From Lottiidibacillus patelloidae (GTDB lineage: Bacteria; Bacillota; Bacilli; Bacillales; SA5d-4), in the NCBI RefSeq assembly GCF_002262935.1, contig NZ_NPIA01000002.1:1-64000 (forward strand): DNA of 64,000 nucleotides, written 5' to 3'. The translations under genes and the position numbers were made by a program. Under the pieces are notes generated by a model. It had not been told where the DNA came from and ran no database searches. It saw only the letters and a list, made by a program, of their open reading frames with translations. Shown here piece by piece: positions 44,588 to 53,762 of this stretch. Every line of letters starts with the position of its first letter. The stretch's first letter is position 1.

Positions 44588-45829
44588 ATGCTGTATTCGA
44601 AAGTGCTTATTTTCCTAGTTTTTATTTTGTTTATGGCTCCTTCTCTTACAGACGCAAACGCTAAACATATAGCGAAAGCAGTTTTTATTAGGGATGGCAA
44701 CTTGTTTTTGTTAATAAATAATGAAGAAAAGCAGATTACAAAAGGTGGTACAGTTGTTGGCAGCCCTCAGTGGTCACATGATGGGAAGTGGATTGTTTAC
44801 AGTGAACGGGTTCCAGTAAAATTCCAACAAATCGATAAACAAGACGTTACGATTAATGTTTACCATCTAGAAACAGAAAAAGTGAAACAAATCTTCCATA
44901 ATGGATATAGCCCCAAATGGTCCCCAACGAAAAATGTTGTATCTTTTAACTTCGGTCCAACACTAAACATTTCAAACCTCACGCGCTTTTATAATATTGC
45001 TACCGGCGTAAGTAGTTATGCTTGGTTTCCCGATGGGAGTGGTTTTATTCTATCTACTTCAGGAAACTTAACACCTAAAGGATGGACAGGGGCAACGCTT
45101 TATAAGAAAGAAATTAGTGAAAATTATGAAGAAGTTTTACTTGGAGAAGCTGAATTATTTTTAAAGCTTCCAAGTGCAGTTGGATTTGGTGATATAAAGG
45201 GTTTGGCAGTATTTGCAGGTGATATGACCTTTTCACCTTCTGGGAAATGGCTATCATTTGTCGCAATTCCAACCGCTTCAATGTCGATGGATGGAAATAT
45301 GCTTTGCGTAGTCACTAGTGATGGGAAGCACTTTAAGGTAATAGATGAGATCATTTTCGGTGTTGGGAAGCCGAAATGGGCACCATCTACTGATACACTT
45401 GCTTTCATTGCTGGGGGAGGAAGAATTGTTTTTGGATTTACAAACAAAGACTTAAAAGTGAAAGAAATGCCTGTTTCTTTCACTCCAGAAAACTTTGCTG
45501 ACCTTGATTTTGATTGGATAACAAATAAGACAATTGTTACATCGCGGGTACAGGAAAAACCTTGGTCAAATGACTTTAGTAAACATCCTTTACCGTCGTT
45601 ATACGCTATAAATATTGAAACGAATCAGCAAGTCAAAATTACTGAACCACCGAAAGGTTATGGTGATTATGAACCAGTCTATGTCAAATCAATTGACAAG
45701 CTAACATGGAGAAGAGGAATATCAATTAATGATAGGGGTAGAACACTATGGATTGCAAATCCTGATGGTTCTGAAGCTAGAAAATGGCTAAATAATGTTG
45801 ATGAAATTGTCTTTTACGAAGGGAACTAA
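44588..45829 (+). CDS. Secreted WD40/TolB-like beta-propeller protein
   Basis: A 413-residue exported protein. The signal peptide is about residues 1-23 (cut near TDANA). It contains repeated PD40-type blades (GSPQWSHDGKWIVYSE, GYSPKWSPTKNVVSFN, GDMTFSPSGKWLSFV, GKPKWAPSTDTLAFI), typical of TolB-like propellers. There is no enzyme domain. Bacillus proteins of this kind bind partners at the cell surface, with unknown ligands. GAAAGGAG precedes the ATG. Confidence 0.83.
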   Translation: MLYSKVLIFLVFILFMAPSLTDANAKHIAKAVFIRDGNLFLLINNEEKQITKGGTVVGSPQWSHDGKWIVYSERVPVKFQQIDKQDVTINVYHLETEKVKQIFHNGYSPKWSPTKNVVSFNFGPTLNISNLTRFYNIATGVSSYAWFPDGSGFILSTSGNLTPKGWTGATLYKKEISENYEEVLLGEAELFLKLPSAVGFGDIKGLAVFAGDMTFSPSGKWLSFVAIPTASMSMDGNMLCVVTSDGKHFKVIDEIIFGVGKPKWAPSTDTLAFIAGGGRIVFGFTNKDLKVKEMPVSFTPENFADLDFDWITNKTIVTSRVQEKPWSNDFSKHPLPSLYAINIETNQQVKITEPPKGYGDYEPVYVKSIDKLTWRRGISINDRGRTLWIANPDGSEARKWLNNVDEIVFYEGN

Positions 45830-45876
45830 TATTAATTAATAAATACGGTACGTGAAATTTAATAATGTTGTTGATT

Positions 45877-45907
45877 AAAAGGACAGATACAACTACTGTC
45901 CTTTTTT
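45877..45907. terminator. Terminator between the propeller and DHFR-like genes
   Basis: AAAAGGACAG and CTGTCCTTTT pair around ATACAACTA, with T runs on the plus strand. Confidence 0.85.
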
Positions 45908-46429
45908 GAGTTTGTAATGCAACTCTGCAAATTGGTTATATTGTTTCATACCTAATAAAGTAAATTCAGATTCGCAAACCCCTTCTTTAAATAGTGGGAT
46001 TCCTTCGCCAATGATCGTTGGTGCAACCGTAATAATAAGTTCATCTACTAGTTGTTCATTAAGGAATGCATGAAGTAATTCTCCGCCACCAACAAGCCAT
46101 ATATTCTTCCCTTTTTCGGTTTTAAGTCTTTTTATTAATTCTTTTGGTTCGGCGTTACTAAATGTTACGTTTGCATTATTTTCTTGTGGTGTTCTTGAAA
46201 AAACATAACATTCTTTATTTTTATATGGAAATTCTTCTAGCTCCTGTTTCAATATCCAGTCGTACGTTTTTCTCCCCATGATCACTGTATCTATATTCTC
46301 ATAGAAGGTAAAATAACCGTTGTCACCTTCACCTTCAATTTTATATAGCCAATCTAATGAATCATCATTTCTAGCGATATATCCGTCTAAGCTTGTTGCG
46401 ATAAATAATACTAATTTACGCTGTTCCAT
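45893..46429 (-). CDS. Dihydrofolate reductase-family protein
   Basis: A 178-residue RibD C-terminal/DHFR-fold protein. The opening is LVLFIATSLDGYIARNDDSLDWLY; then IMGRKTYDW, YVFSR, and IWLVGGGELLHAFL near the NADPH site. In Bacillus, similar proteins (YwjB, YyaP) are uncharacterised oxidoreductases; folate reduction is not implied. The start at 46429 follows GAGGGG. It lies 18 bp after a DUF5694 gene, suggesting co-transcription. Confidence 0.88.
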   Translation of the reverse strand: MEQRKLVLFIATSLDGYIARNDDSLDWLYKIEGEGDNGYFTFYENIDTVIMGRKTYDWILKQELEEFPYKNKECYVFSRTPQENNANVTFSNAEPKELIKRLKTEKGKNIWLVGGGELLHAFLNEQLVDELIITVAPTIIGEGIPLFKEGVCESEFTLLGMKQYNQFAELHYKLKKGQ

Positions 46430-46447
46430 ATAAAAACCCCTCAACAT

Positions 46448-47191
46448 TTACGATAAATAATGATGTAATTCTTCTACTTCAAACTTACCACTTTCCCTTA
46501 AAAATTGAGCAACTAAATGGACGTGACTTGCGCCAATAATTAAGAGCGTTCGATCTGACTTTGAGGTTGCTATGGCAGCTAGATTTGCATAGATAATTAG
46601 ATTTCTTTGATACCACCAACTAACCCAGTCAATACCTACATAGTTAGAATCATCGGCTATCCTTGCAACAGCTAAGTATGCTTCATGCAATTTTTTAATT
46701 AATTCTGTTTTGTTAATCTCTTTGAAAACATCTACGATACTTTTATTGCCTATTTCTGAAAAAGTGGAAAATTTCTTAAAGTACTTCTCAGTGATTTCTT
46801 GGTAAAGTTCAGGTAGATTCTTCCTCGCCCATTCTAATACTTCCCCAAGCGATCTGTTCTCAACCGTTTCGTCCAACCAATCAATTGCATAGATCTTATT
46901 ATGCCCTAATTGCTCGGCAACCCTAAACCCTAATTGGTGAACTTCATTACTTTGTAAATTTATCTTTCCATTCCTATAATCCAAAAATTCTTTATTTAAC
47001 TTTTCATTATTCTTTTTATCGATTTCAACAGTTACTTTCGTTGGTTTGAACTCTTTTAATGACGTAACGATTTGGTTAATTTCCATTTGACGTTGTTCTG
47101 AAAACATATTATCAATATCCGTTTGATACAGATCACGTGTTGATTCCATATGAAAAGTACCTACAATTAATACTTTAGGTTTTTCTTCCAT
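46448..47191 (-). CDS. DUF5694 (TraB-like) protein
   Basis: A 247-residue soluble protein with a TraB/GumN-like pattern: VLIVGTFHMEST at the N-terminus and LLIIGASHVHLVAQFL near the C-terminus, with EVHQLGFRVAEQLG between. The paired GTFH and GASH motifs recall the metal-binding histidines of this superfamily of putative proteases. The family is DUF5694 by pattern; the function is unknown. AAGGAGAG precedes the ATG. It lies close downstream of a GNAT gene. Confidence 0.78.
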   Translation of the reverse strand: MEEKPKVLIVGTFHMESTRDLYQTDIDNMFSEQRQMEINQIVTSLKEFKPTKVTVEIDKKNNEKLNKEFLDYRNGKINLQSNEVHQLGFRVAEQLGHNKIYAIDWLDETVENRSLGEVLEWARKNLPELYQEITEKYFKKFSTFSEIGNKSIVDVFKEINKTELIKKLHEAYLAVARIADDSNYVGIDWVSWWYQRNLIIYANLAAIATSKSDRTLLIIGASHVHLVAQFLRESGKFEVEELHHYLS

Positions 47192-47213
47192 GCTAACTCT
47201 CCTTACTAATTCG

Positions 47214-47768
47214 TCATTCCTTTTTCACCTTTTTTTCAAAATACTCTCGATCTAAAATGCTCATGAATACGTCTGTTTCATATTTTCCTTCAATTAATGC
47301 GCCTTCTCGTTCAATCCCTTCTTGAATGAAGCCACATTTTTCATAGCATCTAATGGCACGTTTATTATATTCCAACACTCGTAAATCGACTCGATGCAAC
47401 TCTAACTCTTCAAACGCATACTGAAGCACTAACTGTGTAATTTCTGTTCCTAATCCTTTACTCCAGACTGAAGGATCAAATATACCAACGGCATATCTTG
47501 CGCGGTTATCTTCTTCATTCACTGTTAATCTTGCCGAACCAATTAATCGTCCTTCATACTCTATACACCATGCAATTTTTCTTGAACGAATAGATTCAAC
47601 ATATTGTTGTGCTCGTTCAAGTGTTTTAGCAGTCATCTTTTTCGTATTACCACCATACATGCGGACTAATTCTTCATTAACTTCAACTTTCAAAAAGTCT
47701 TCCACATCACTATCAATTGGCTGCCTTAACAAAACATTCTCCCCTTTTATGACTGGAGCTTGGTTCAT
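47214..47768 (-). CDS. GNAT-family acetyltransferase (RimJ/RimL type)
   Basis: A 184-residue GNAT enzyme: the opening NVLLRQPIDSDVEDFLKV, then the acetyl-CoA site VGIFDPSVWSKGLGTEITQL and the closing YNKRAIRCYEKCGF motif. RimJ/L-like proteins acetylate protein N-termini or small amines; the substrate here is unknown. AAAGGAGG precedes the ATG. Confidence 0.92.
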   Translation of the reverse strand: MNQAPVIKGENVLLRQPIDSDVEDFLKVEVNEELVRMYGGNTKKMTAKTLERAQQYVESIRSRKIAWCIEYEGRLIGSARLTVNEEDNRARYAVGIFDPSVWSKGLGTEITQLVLQYAFEELELHRVDLRVLEYNKRAIRCYEKCGFIQEGIEREGALIEGKYETDVFMSILDREYFEKKVKKE

Positions 47769-47802
47769 TGCGCAAACCTCCTTTATCTACTATTTAAAGA
47801 TT

Positions 47803-48249
47803 CTATAAATATTCAAATATGTTTATATCCACCATATCGATTGATCCTATTTCCTCTTTTAAATCCCAGAGCAATATTTTCGAAGTTTCCTCATTTTCAA
47901 CAAACGGTTGCAGTTTTTCGATCTCGGCATAGTACACTGGATTAAATTTAATAGCTCTAGTTGTTTTGTTTTGTACTTTTACTAAACCTTTAAAAATCAT
48001 ATTGGATACTATTTGTCCAGTTTCTTCATAAAGTTCTCTAATTGCACATTCTTTTGGAGTTTCACTTTCTTCTCTACGACCAGCTGGTATTTCCCATTGC
48101 TGACGCCACACGTTATAACAAAGAAGGAATCTTCCGGTGCATTGGATAACTGCAAAAGAGCCTGCTAATGGCTTGTAACATTCCAATTCTTCATCATTTA
48201 TTGTTATAAAATCGAGGAACTGGTAGCCATTTTCTTTCAATTGATTCAA
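47803..48249 (-). CDS. NUDIX hydrolase
   Basis: A 148-residue NUDIX protein with an intact box (AGRREESETP, then RELYEETGQI). The N-terminal part has no targeting signal. The substrate is unknown. The start is TTG at 48249, with GGGAGG 8 bases upstream. It lies between a GNAT and a HAD gene in the small-enzyme train. Confidence 0.87.
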   Translation of the reverse strand: MNQLKENGYQFLDFITINDEELECYKPLAGSFAVIQCTGRFLLCYNVWRQQWEIPAGRREESETPKECAIRELYEETGQIVSNMIFKGLVKVQNKTTRAIKFNPVYYAEIEKLQPFVENEETSKILLWDLKEEIGSIDMVDINIFEYL

Positions 48250-48279
48250 TTGAGTATCCTCCCTGAATATTTGATTTAT

Positions 48280-48936
48280 TTAGCTTGTTTTTATAATGAG
48301 TTCCTTTAAATCTAGTAGATTATCAATTACAAGATTGGCTTGTTTGAGCTCTTCTTCTTGTGCAAAATCAAATCTACACCCCACTGCTAGTAAATTATTT
48401 TCTTTTGCAGCATTGATATCTGAAAGCCTGTCCCCAATTACAGCACCATTTTTAATTTCATATTTTTTTATAATTTCATTAACTAAATCTGCCTTGTTTA
48501 AAGAATTTACATGTTGAATACTATATGTTTCTTTAACCCATTTATCTAAATTGTAATGATTTACTATTGCATTCAAATATTCCGTTTGACCATTGCTTGC
48601 AATGAAAATAGAGCAGTTCTGTGATTTTATGTATTTAAAAATAGTTTTAACATTAGGATATAACGCACCATTGCCACTTTTAATATTCACTATTAATTTT
48701 TCATGAAAAATTTCGTTTGCTTTAACCCTAATTTCGTTTGAATGATTTGGTAATAGCGTTTCCCAAACGATGGGTAGAGGCACTCCCATAATTTTGCGGT
48801 ATTTATCAATTGGCGTTTCCTTTTCCCATAATTCTATCGATCTTAAATATTTAAAAGTATCCTCAAGCGATACTTCTAATATTTTATTCGTCTGAAAAAG
48901 GGTCCCATCCATATCGAATATAAACGATGTTGTCAT
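48280..48936 (-). CDS. HAD-superfamily phosphatase
   Basis: A 218-residue HAD phosphatase. Motif I is FDMDGTLF (nucleophile near residue 9), motif II IASNGQT, motif III lysine in LNKADLV, and motif IV GDRLSDINAA. The helical cap is of the phosphoglycolate-phosphatase/Gph type. The substrate is unknown. It lies 30 bp upstream of the NUDIX gene and is likely co-transcribed with it. Confidence 0.9.
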   Translation of the reverse strand: MTTSFIFDMDGTLFQTNKILEVSLEDTFKYLRSIELWEKETPIDKYRKIMGVPLPIVWETLLPNHSNEIRVKANEIFHEKLIVNIKSGNGALYPNVKTIFKYIKSQNCSIFIASNGQTEYLNAIVNHYNLDKWVKETYSIQHVNSLNKADLVNEIIKKYEIKNGAVIGDRLSDINAAKENNLLAVGCRFDFAQEEELKQANLVIDNLLDLKELIIKTS

Positions 48937-48985
48937 AATTTACCTCACTATTATAAATTAGGCTCTAATCATTACTAGGACCTGG

Positions 48986-50788
48986 CTATTTTAAATTTTT
49001 ACTTAGTCGAATAAACTCCTCCACATCTTTAACACATAATTTCATTCCCTTTTCCCAAAAAGCTTCCTGTGTGATATCTTCTCCTAAATGTTTCATTACT
49101 AAATCTTCAACTGATATTTTACCTGTGTCACGTAGCAAAGAAAGGTACTTTTTCTCAAAGTCTTTCCCTTCTTCTTTTGCAGTTGCATATATACATATTG
49201 AAAATAAATAGCCAAATGTATAAGGGAAATTGTAAAATGGTGAACTTGTTAAATAAAAATGCGGAATTGACGCCCAAAGATTTTCAGGAATCCCTTCAAT
49301 TGAACCAGCATACCCTTCCATTAACGCTTCATCCATGAGAGCATTCATGCGAGCTGAAGAAACTAAACCTTTCTCTCGCTCCTTGTATATCTTTCTTTCA
49401 AATAAATATCTAGAATGGATGTTCATAAAATTCATTACGCTTCGTTTTAATTTTTCATCTAGTAAAAACAACTTTTCTTCTGAACTTTCCGCAGTTTCCA
49501 AGGAAGCATTTAATATGATTAACTCTGTAAAAAAAGATGCCGTTTCTGCAAAGCAAAGAGGATATTGCTTGTTAATTCCATCAACAGTTTTCATAGCATA
49601 ATTATGGAATGCATGCCCTAATTCATGCGTTAATGTTAATATGTTAGTTATCGTTTCCCCATAAGTCATGATAACCCTTGATTGTCCCGAAAGAGGAAAA
49701 CTTGCACAAAAAGCTACAGGAGATTTGTTTGGTCGATTTTCTGCTTCCACCCAACCATTCATAAAAGCCTGACGAGCAAAGCTTTCTAATTCCCTACCAA
49801 ATTTCCCAAAATGTTTTAAAATAAAATCTATACCTTCTTGGTAACTTATCTTTTGAGTACTCTTGTTTGTTGGAGCCCAAAAGTCATAAGCTTGCATTTT
49901 TCCTTTGCCTAGTAAACTAGCTTTATGATCTAAATAATCAGTAAACGGTTGCTTATTCTTCTCTACTACGTTCCACATAACATTTAATGTTTCTTGTTTC
50001 ATCCGATTTGCTTTCAACGGTTCCTGTAGTTCATTTGTGCGGCCACGCTTTTTATCTACTTGCAGCCGAAAACCTACGATATTGTTAAGAGTTTCTCCAA
50101 TGACATCTTCAGTATCTTGCCAGCCTTTTAGTAACGCATCATGAGATTCCTGGCGAACTGTTTCATCCGGGTGTGAGCGAAAATTCAAGGCTTGTCCTAC
50201 TGTATATTCCTCTTCTACTCCATTTAAAGTAAATTTTACTCTAATACTTCCAACCAATAAGTTATACATTTGCCCCCAAGCATGATACCCATCATCCATT
50301 AGTGATGTAATAATTCTTTCTACTTCTTCATTAAGTTGAATTCCAGTATTCTCTCGCCATTCATTTAGAACAAATCTATATTCTCTTAGTTCATCAGAAT
50401 CTAGCATGTTTCTCCAATGATCCTTTTCAAATGTCCCAATTACATTTTGAAACTCCTGTATTGTGGATAAAAATTGTGAACTAAGAGTAGAGATTTCTCC
50501 CTTAAGCAAAGATGCTTTATTATCTTTTACGTCTTGAGCATGCAAACAAGTAATATACGACTTCGCCTCGGTGATATGTAATCGTAGCTTATTAATATAT
50601 TGAATCACGTCATTTAAATGATAGGTATTTTCCTTTGTACGGGGACTTAGTAAATTATGTATTTTATCATTTAATAGATTTAAATCCTTTTTTATTAATG
50701 TAAGGTGCAAATGTAATGTAGAAGAATCGCTTCCTCCGGTAAAAATTGAATCTAAATTCCATTTTGAAGGGTAAGTTGTTTTTTCCAT
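48986..50788 (-). CDS. M3-family oligoendopeptidase F
   Basis: A 600-residue zinc metallopeptidase of the PepF type that degrades short peptides in the cytosol. The zinc motif is LTHELGHAFHNY (HEXXH), the third ligand is in the following CFAETASFFTE. The start at 50788 follows GAAAGAGAG; a TTG six codons upstream is possible. No signal peptide. It follows the GrpB gene by 47 bp. Confidence 0.94.
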   Translation of the reverse strand: MEKTTYPSKWNLDSIFTGGSDSSTLHLHLTLIKKDLNLLNDKIHNLLSPRTKENTYHLNDVIQYINKLRLHITEAKSYITCLHAQDVKDNKASLLKGEISTLSSQFLSTIQEFQNVIGTFEKDHWRNMLDSDELREYRFVLNEWRENTGIQLNEEVERIITSLMDDGYHAWGQMYNLLVGSIRVKFTLNGVEEEYTVGQALNFRSHPDETVRQESHDALLKGWQDTEDVIGETLNNIVGFRLQVDKKRGRTNELQEPLKANRMKQETLNVMWNVVEKNKQPFTDYLDHKASLLGKGKMQAYDFWAPTNKSTQKISYQEGIDFILKHFGKFGRELESFARQAFMNGWVEAENRPNKSPVAFCASFPLSGQSRVIMTYGETITNILTLTHELGHAFHNYAMKTVDGINKQYPLCFAETASFFTELIILNASLETAESSEEKLFLLDEKLKRSVMNFMNIHSRYLFERKIYKEREKGLVSSARMNALMDEALMEGYAGSIEGIPENLWASIPHFYLTSSPFYNFPYTFGYLFSICIYATAKEEGKDFEKKYLSLLRDTGKISVEDLVMKHLGEDITQEAFWEKGMKLCVKDVEEFIRLSKNLK

Positions 50789-50835
50789 TTTGATCTCTCT
50801 TTCCAATAGGTTTTCTTTGCATAATGAAAGAGTTA

Positions 50836-51369
50836 TTATTTAATTTTTTTTGCCCAATCTCTTGCTTCTTTCACCAATTCTTCAACAAACTCTTGTTTCC
50901 CTTCTTGATAGTCGTAATGATTGTCAGGGAATTGTTTTGCTAATGCTATTTTTAAATCGCCATACGCTTTTGCTCTTTTAGGGTGGAGCAAAAGATATTC
51001 TTTAAAATTTAAGTGACCTTTTATTGCACCATGTCCTACTTGGAAAATATGAACGTGATGTGTGCGATGTTGTGTGTGTTCATTATTACTCTTAGGAAAA
51101 TATCTTCTTCCTTCAATACCATATTCTCCTTTTGGTTCATATCCTTCAAGACGCATTTTTTCATTATAAAAATCAACCTTATCTATCTCTTTTACTACAA
51201 TTAAGATATCAATAATTGGTTTAGCATATCCTATTGTTGGTATAGAAGTACTACCAATATGAAAAATTTCTATTATTTCATCTCTAAAAATTTGTTTCAG
51301 TTTATTAGCTTCGAGTTCGTATGATTTTGCCCATTTATCTGTCCATGGAAGAATATTTGTTTTTCTCAT
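50836..51369 (-). CDS. GrpB/UPF0157 nucleotidyltransferase-like protein
   Basis: A 177-residue protein of the GrpB family, a nucleotidyltransferase fold. It has the diagnostic IFHIGSTSIPTIGYAKPIID segment, RRYFPKSNNEH and HHVHIFQVGH. In CoaE fusions such a domain accompanies dephospho-CoA kinase, but its own role is unclear. The ATG follows directly on the stop of the upstream serine hydrolase gene (TAAATG), with AAAGGTGA within that gene's end. Confidence 0.93.
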   Translation of the reverse strand: MRKTNILPWTDKWAKSYELEANKLKQIFRDEIIEIFHIGSTSIPTIGYAKPIIDILIVVKEIDKVDFYNEKMRLEGYEPKGEYGIEGRRYFPKSNNEHTQHRTHHVHIFQVGHGAIKGHLNFKEYLLLHPKRAKAYGDLKIALAKQFPDNHYDYQEGKQEFVEELVKEARDWAKKIK

Positions 51370-52419
51370 TTACTCACCTTTTATTAATATTTCATTAACT
51401 AAATTTCCAAAGTCTTTTATATCCCTTAAATAATCGTATCCAGGCGGATTGCCTATTTTGTTGTACATTCGGACAGCAACAGCATCATATTCTGGGATTA
51501 CTAAACAAGCACATCCTGACGCTCCTAAAATTTGAAAAGCATTTAATGGCAAGTCTTCTCCTAATTCACTTTCAGCAAAGCCGTTTTCGTTTAAAAACCA
51601 GAAAAAGCCGTTTTGAGGAATATTTTTCATATCTTTCGGTGTTTGAATTGAAGTAGTTTCATCAAATAATTCCCTAGGTAATACTTGTCGATTGGCAATC
51701 TTACCTTTGTTTAGATTTAAATAGCCCCAATGTGCAAGTTCTCTCGCACTAACAAACAAATTACGGTCAAATCCTGTATTATCTTCTAATCTCACTTTTG
51801 GCTTTTCCGACGATTCAAATACATCTGCAACTAGAGTAGGTAGATAAGAAGATTCCCACCCTGTTTCCTTAAAATGAAGCGGGGTAAAAACATTATCTTG
51901 AAGAATTTGATTTACTGTTGATCCTGAAGTTTTTGAAACAATCTTATATAATAAAGTCAATCCTCCATCATTATAGTCCCAAACCGTTCCAGCAGGAGCA
52001 TTCTTAATTATCTTTCCACCTTCAATATCTAACCCATGGGTGTGGGTAACGAGATGACGAATAGTAACACCTTGTAAAAGGTCTTGATCAAGATTATCTA
52101 TGTAATCGGTTACAAAATCATCAATATCTTTTATCTTTTTTTCTTTAAGAAGAAAAGCTACGACTAATCCAATGTAGCTTTTTCTCGTAGAAAATACATT
52201 GAATCTTGATTTTTCATTAATTACGTTGCCTGTTAATGGATCATGACCTTCATACCATTCTCCAATTACTTTATTTTTTTGGATAACAATGACAGCACTT
52301 GCACTAGCTCTAATTTGCTTTTGTATTTTTGAAACATAGTTATACAGTCGCTCTAACTTTACTGAAGGTTCCTTACTTAGAACCTTTTCAATTGCATTAG
52401 CTGATTGATCAATAATCAT
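51370..52419 (-). CDS. Beta-lactamase-like serine hydrolase
   Basis: A 349-residue penicillin-binding-protein fold enzyme (class C beta-lactamase family). The nucleophile is Ser77 and the lysine Lys80 in STRK; the Tyr-Asn motif is DYNDGG; a late ASGC segment is probably the KTG-equivalent triad. No signal peptide, so it probably acts in the cytosol, as an esterase rather than a peptidase. GGAGG precedes the ATG. It is coupled to the following GrpB gene. Confidence 0.9.
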   Translation of the reverse strand: MIIDQSANAIEKVLSKEPSVKLERLYNYVSKIQKQIRASASAVIVIQKNKVIGEWYEGHDPLTGNVINEKSRFNVFSTRKSYIGLVVAFLLKEKKIKDIDDFVTDYIDNLDQDLLQGVTIRHLVTHTHGLDIEGGKIIKNAPAGTVWDYNDGGLTLLYKIVSKTSGSTVNQILQDNVFTPLHFKETGWESSYLPTLVADVFESSEKPKVRLEDNTGFDRNLFVSARELAHWGYLNLNKGKIANRQVLPRELFDETTSIQTPKDMKNIPQNGFFWFLNENGFAESELGEDLPLNAFQILGASGCACLVIPEYDAVAVRMYNKIGNPPGYDYLRDIKDFGNLVNEILIKGE

Positions 52420-52479
52420 TTTTAAACCTCCATAAATTATATTTTGATTTTATCATATAAAACCAACCTATAAAGACGC

Positions 52480-52508
52480 AAAAAACGCAAGGCGTAAGCC
52501 ATGCGCTA
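52480..52508 (-). terminator. Terminator of the CPBP gene
   Basis: On the minus strand GCGCATGGC pairs with GCCTTGCGT (one mismatch) around TTAC, followed by TTTTTT. Confidence 0.75.
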
Positions 52509-52531
52509 ACAAAAACTGTTATTTATTTTTT

Positions 52532-53255
52532 CTATTTGTCTTTGCTCTGCGAATAGTAGTATTTCAATACTAAGTATGTAAGTAATGGAAGCATAATATT
52601 AGCTAACAGAACATTAAATAAGTAATTAATAGGCATTCCCGCTAGGTGAGGCATTGTTTCTATTCCTGTTTGCGGGACTTGAGGGATTAAAATGTAATAA
52701 TCACTCCATGAACCATTTGCAAAGATAGAATTATTCGTAAAGTTCCATCCTAAATGTAATCCAATTGCTAAAGCCATAGATTTCGTTTTTACAAAGGCAT
52801 ACGCAAATACTAGCCCTGGGATAGCAGTCATAATAAGAACAAAAGCCATTATTGCAAAATTTCCAAATACACCATATGTGTACCAGTGGTAGACTCCAAA
52901 GCAAAGAGACGATAAAATAATTCCATTTCTAGCTCCTAACTTTTGAACGAGAATATATAAAAGCGCACCTCTAAAAAGTAATTCTTCGAATAGTACAGAT
53001 TTAGTATCCCCATAAAAGGGCAAATATATCATTAATGGTTATTTCAGGATTTAATTTCCATTCAATATGAGAGAATAATAATGAATCTATAAATTGCAAT
53101 GACGCACAAATTAGACCATATATGAAAAAACCTATTATTAATTGAATTAACCGCTTCCTGACAGGTGTAAAACCTAAGATCGATAGATTGTTTTTTGTGA
53201 AAAGGTGAAGAAATACCCAAGATAAAAGTAGTAATATCAGTATAACAATCGTCAT
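52532..53255 (-). pseudogene. CPBP-family intramembrane protease split by a frameshift
   Basis: Two overlapping minus-strand frames encode one protease. The N-terminal part (53001-53255, 84 residues) has two membrane segments and ends at a stop. The C-terminal part (52532-53032, 166 residues) carries the CPBP motifs: EELLFRG, FGVYH and HLGWN. They overlap by 32 bp around a CCCTTTTATGGGG run. Deleting one base there would join them as FALLWDTKSVLFEE. A one-base insertion in a homopolymer is the simplest reading. CPBP proteases are often linked to bacteriocin immunity or prenyl-protein processing; no bacteriocin is seen nearby. Confidence 0.8.
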
Positions 53256-53307
53256 TTACTCACTCCAATTTTAAACGCAATGAGGGATTTTCATCTAAAA
53301 AAAGCAT

Positions 53308-53709
53308 TTAATCCCAGCTGTTAACTTTATAGAAACTAGTAGCAACTATATACCCTAATAAGATTGCTGCTATCTTAAATAACGAAGAAGTTATCATTAT
53401 ATAATATGGAATTTTAAAGTAAACATGAAGTGTGAATGAGAAAGTTAGATACATTGAAGGTAGGCCAAAGAGTAGTAACTTTTTGTAATCAATCTTCCAC
53501 ATACTTTTTTCCTTTCTATTCTTAATAAGATGAGGAATCGCAAGTACTACACCGATAGAAATATAGAGAAATTGCGTAATTGTAAGCCATTCCCAAAAAT
53601 TGTATTGTTCACTTGCAATTACTTCTAATCTGTAATCAATATGGGATATGAAAAGTAGAGTCGTAAACAACAAGAGTGCATATAAAAAGTAGCTTTTAGT
53701 AGAATTCAT
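53308..53709 (-). CDS. Small membrane protein (unknown)
   Basis: A 133-residue protein with about four hydrophobic helices (YFLYALLLFTTLLFI, LYISIGVVLAIPHL, LLFGLPSMYLTFSF, FKIAAILLGYIVATSF) and a short charged cytoplasmic loop with KNRKEKSMWKIDYKK. No family recognised. GAGGAG precedes the ATG. It lies 52 bp upstream of the CPBP gene and may be co-transcribed with it. Confidence 0.7.
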   Translation of the reverse strand: MNSTKSYFLYALLLFTTLLFISHIDYRLEVIASEQYNFWEWLTITQFLYISIGVVLAIPHLIKNRKEKSMWKIDYKKLLLFGLPSMYLTFSFTLHVYFKIPYYIMITSSLFKIAAILLGYIVATSFYKVNSWD

Positions 53710-53762
53710 AATAACATCTCCTCAAAAATAGTTGTAATGATAATAACCAATCTCACCTTTTC

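Noticed and set aside
53001-53032. Programmed +1 frameshifting in the CPBP gene
   Set aside because: No known slippery or stimulatory element; a homopolymer indel is simpler.
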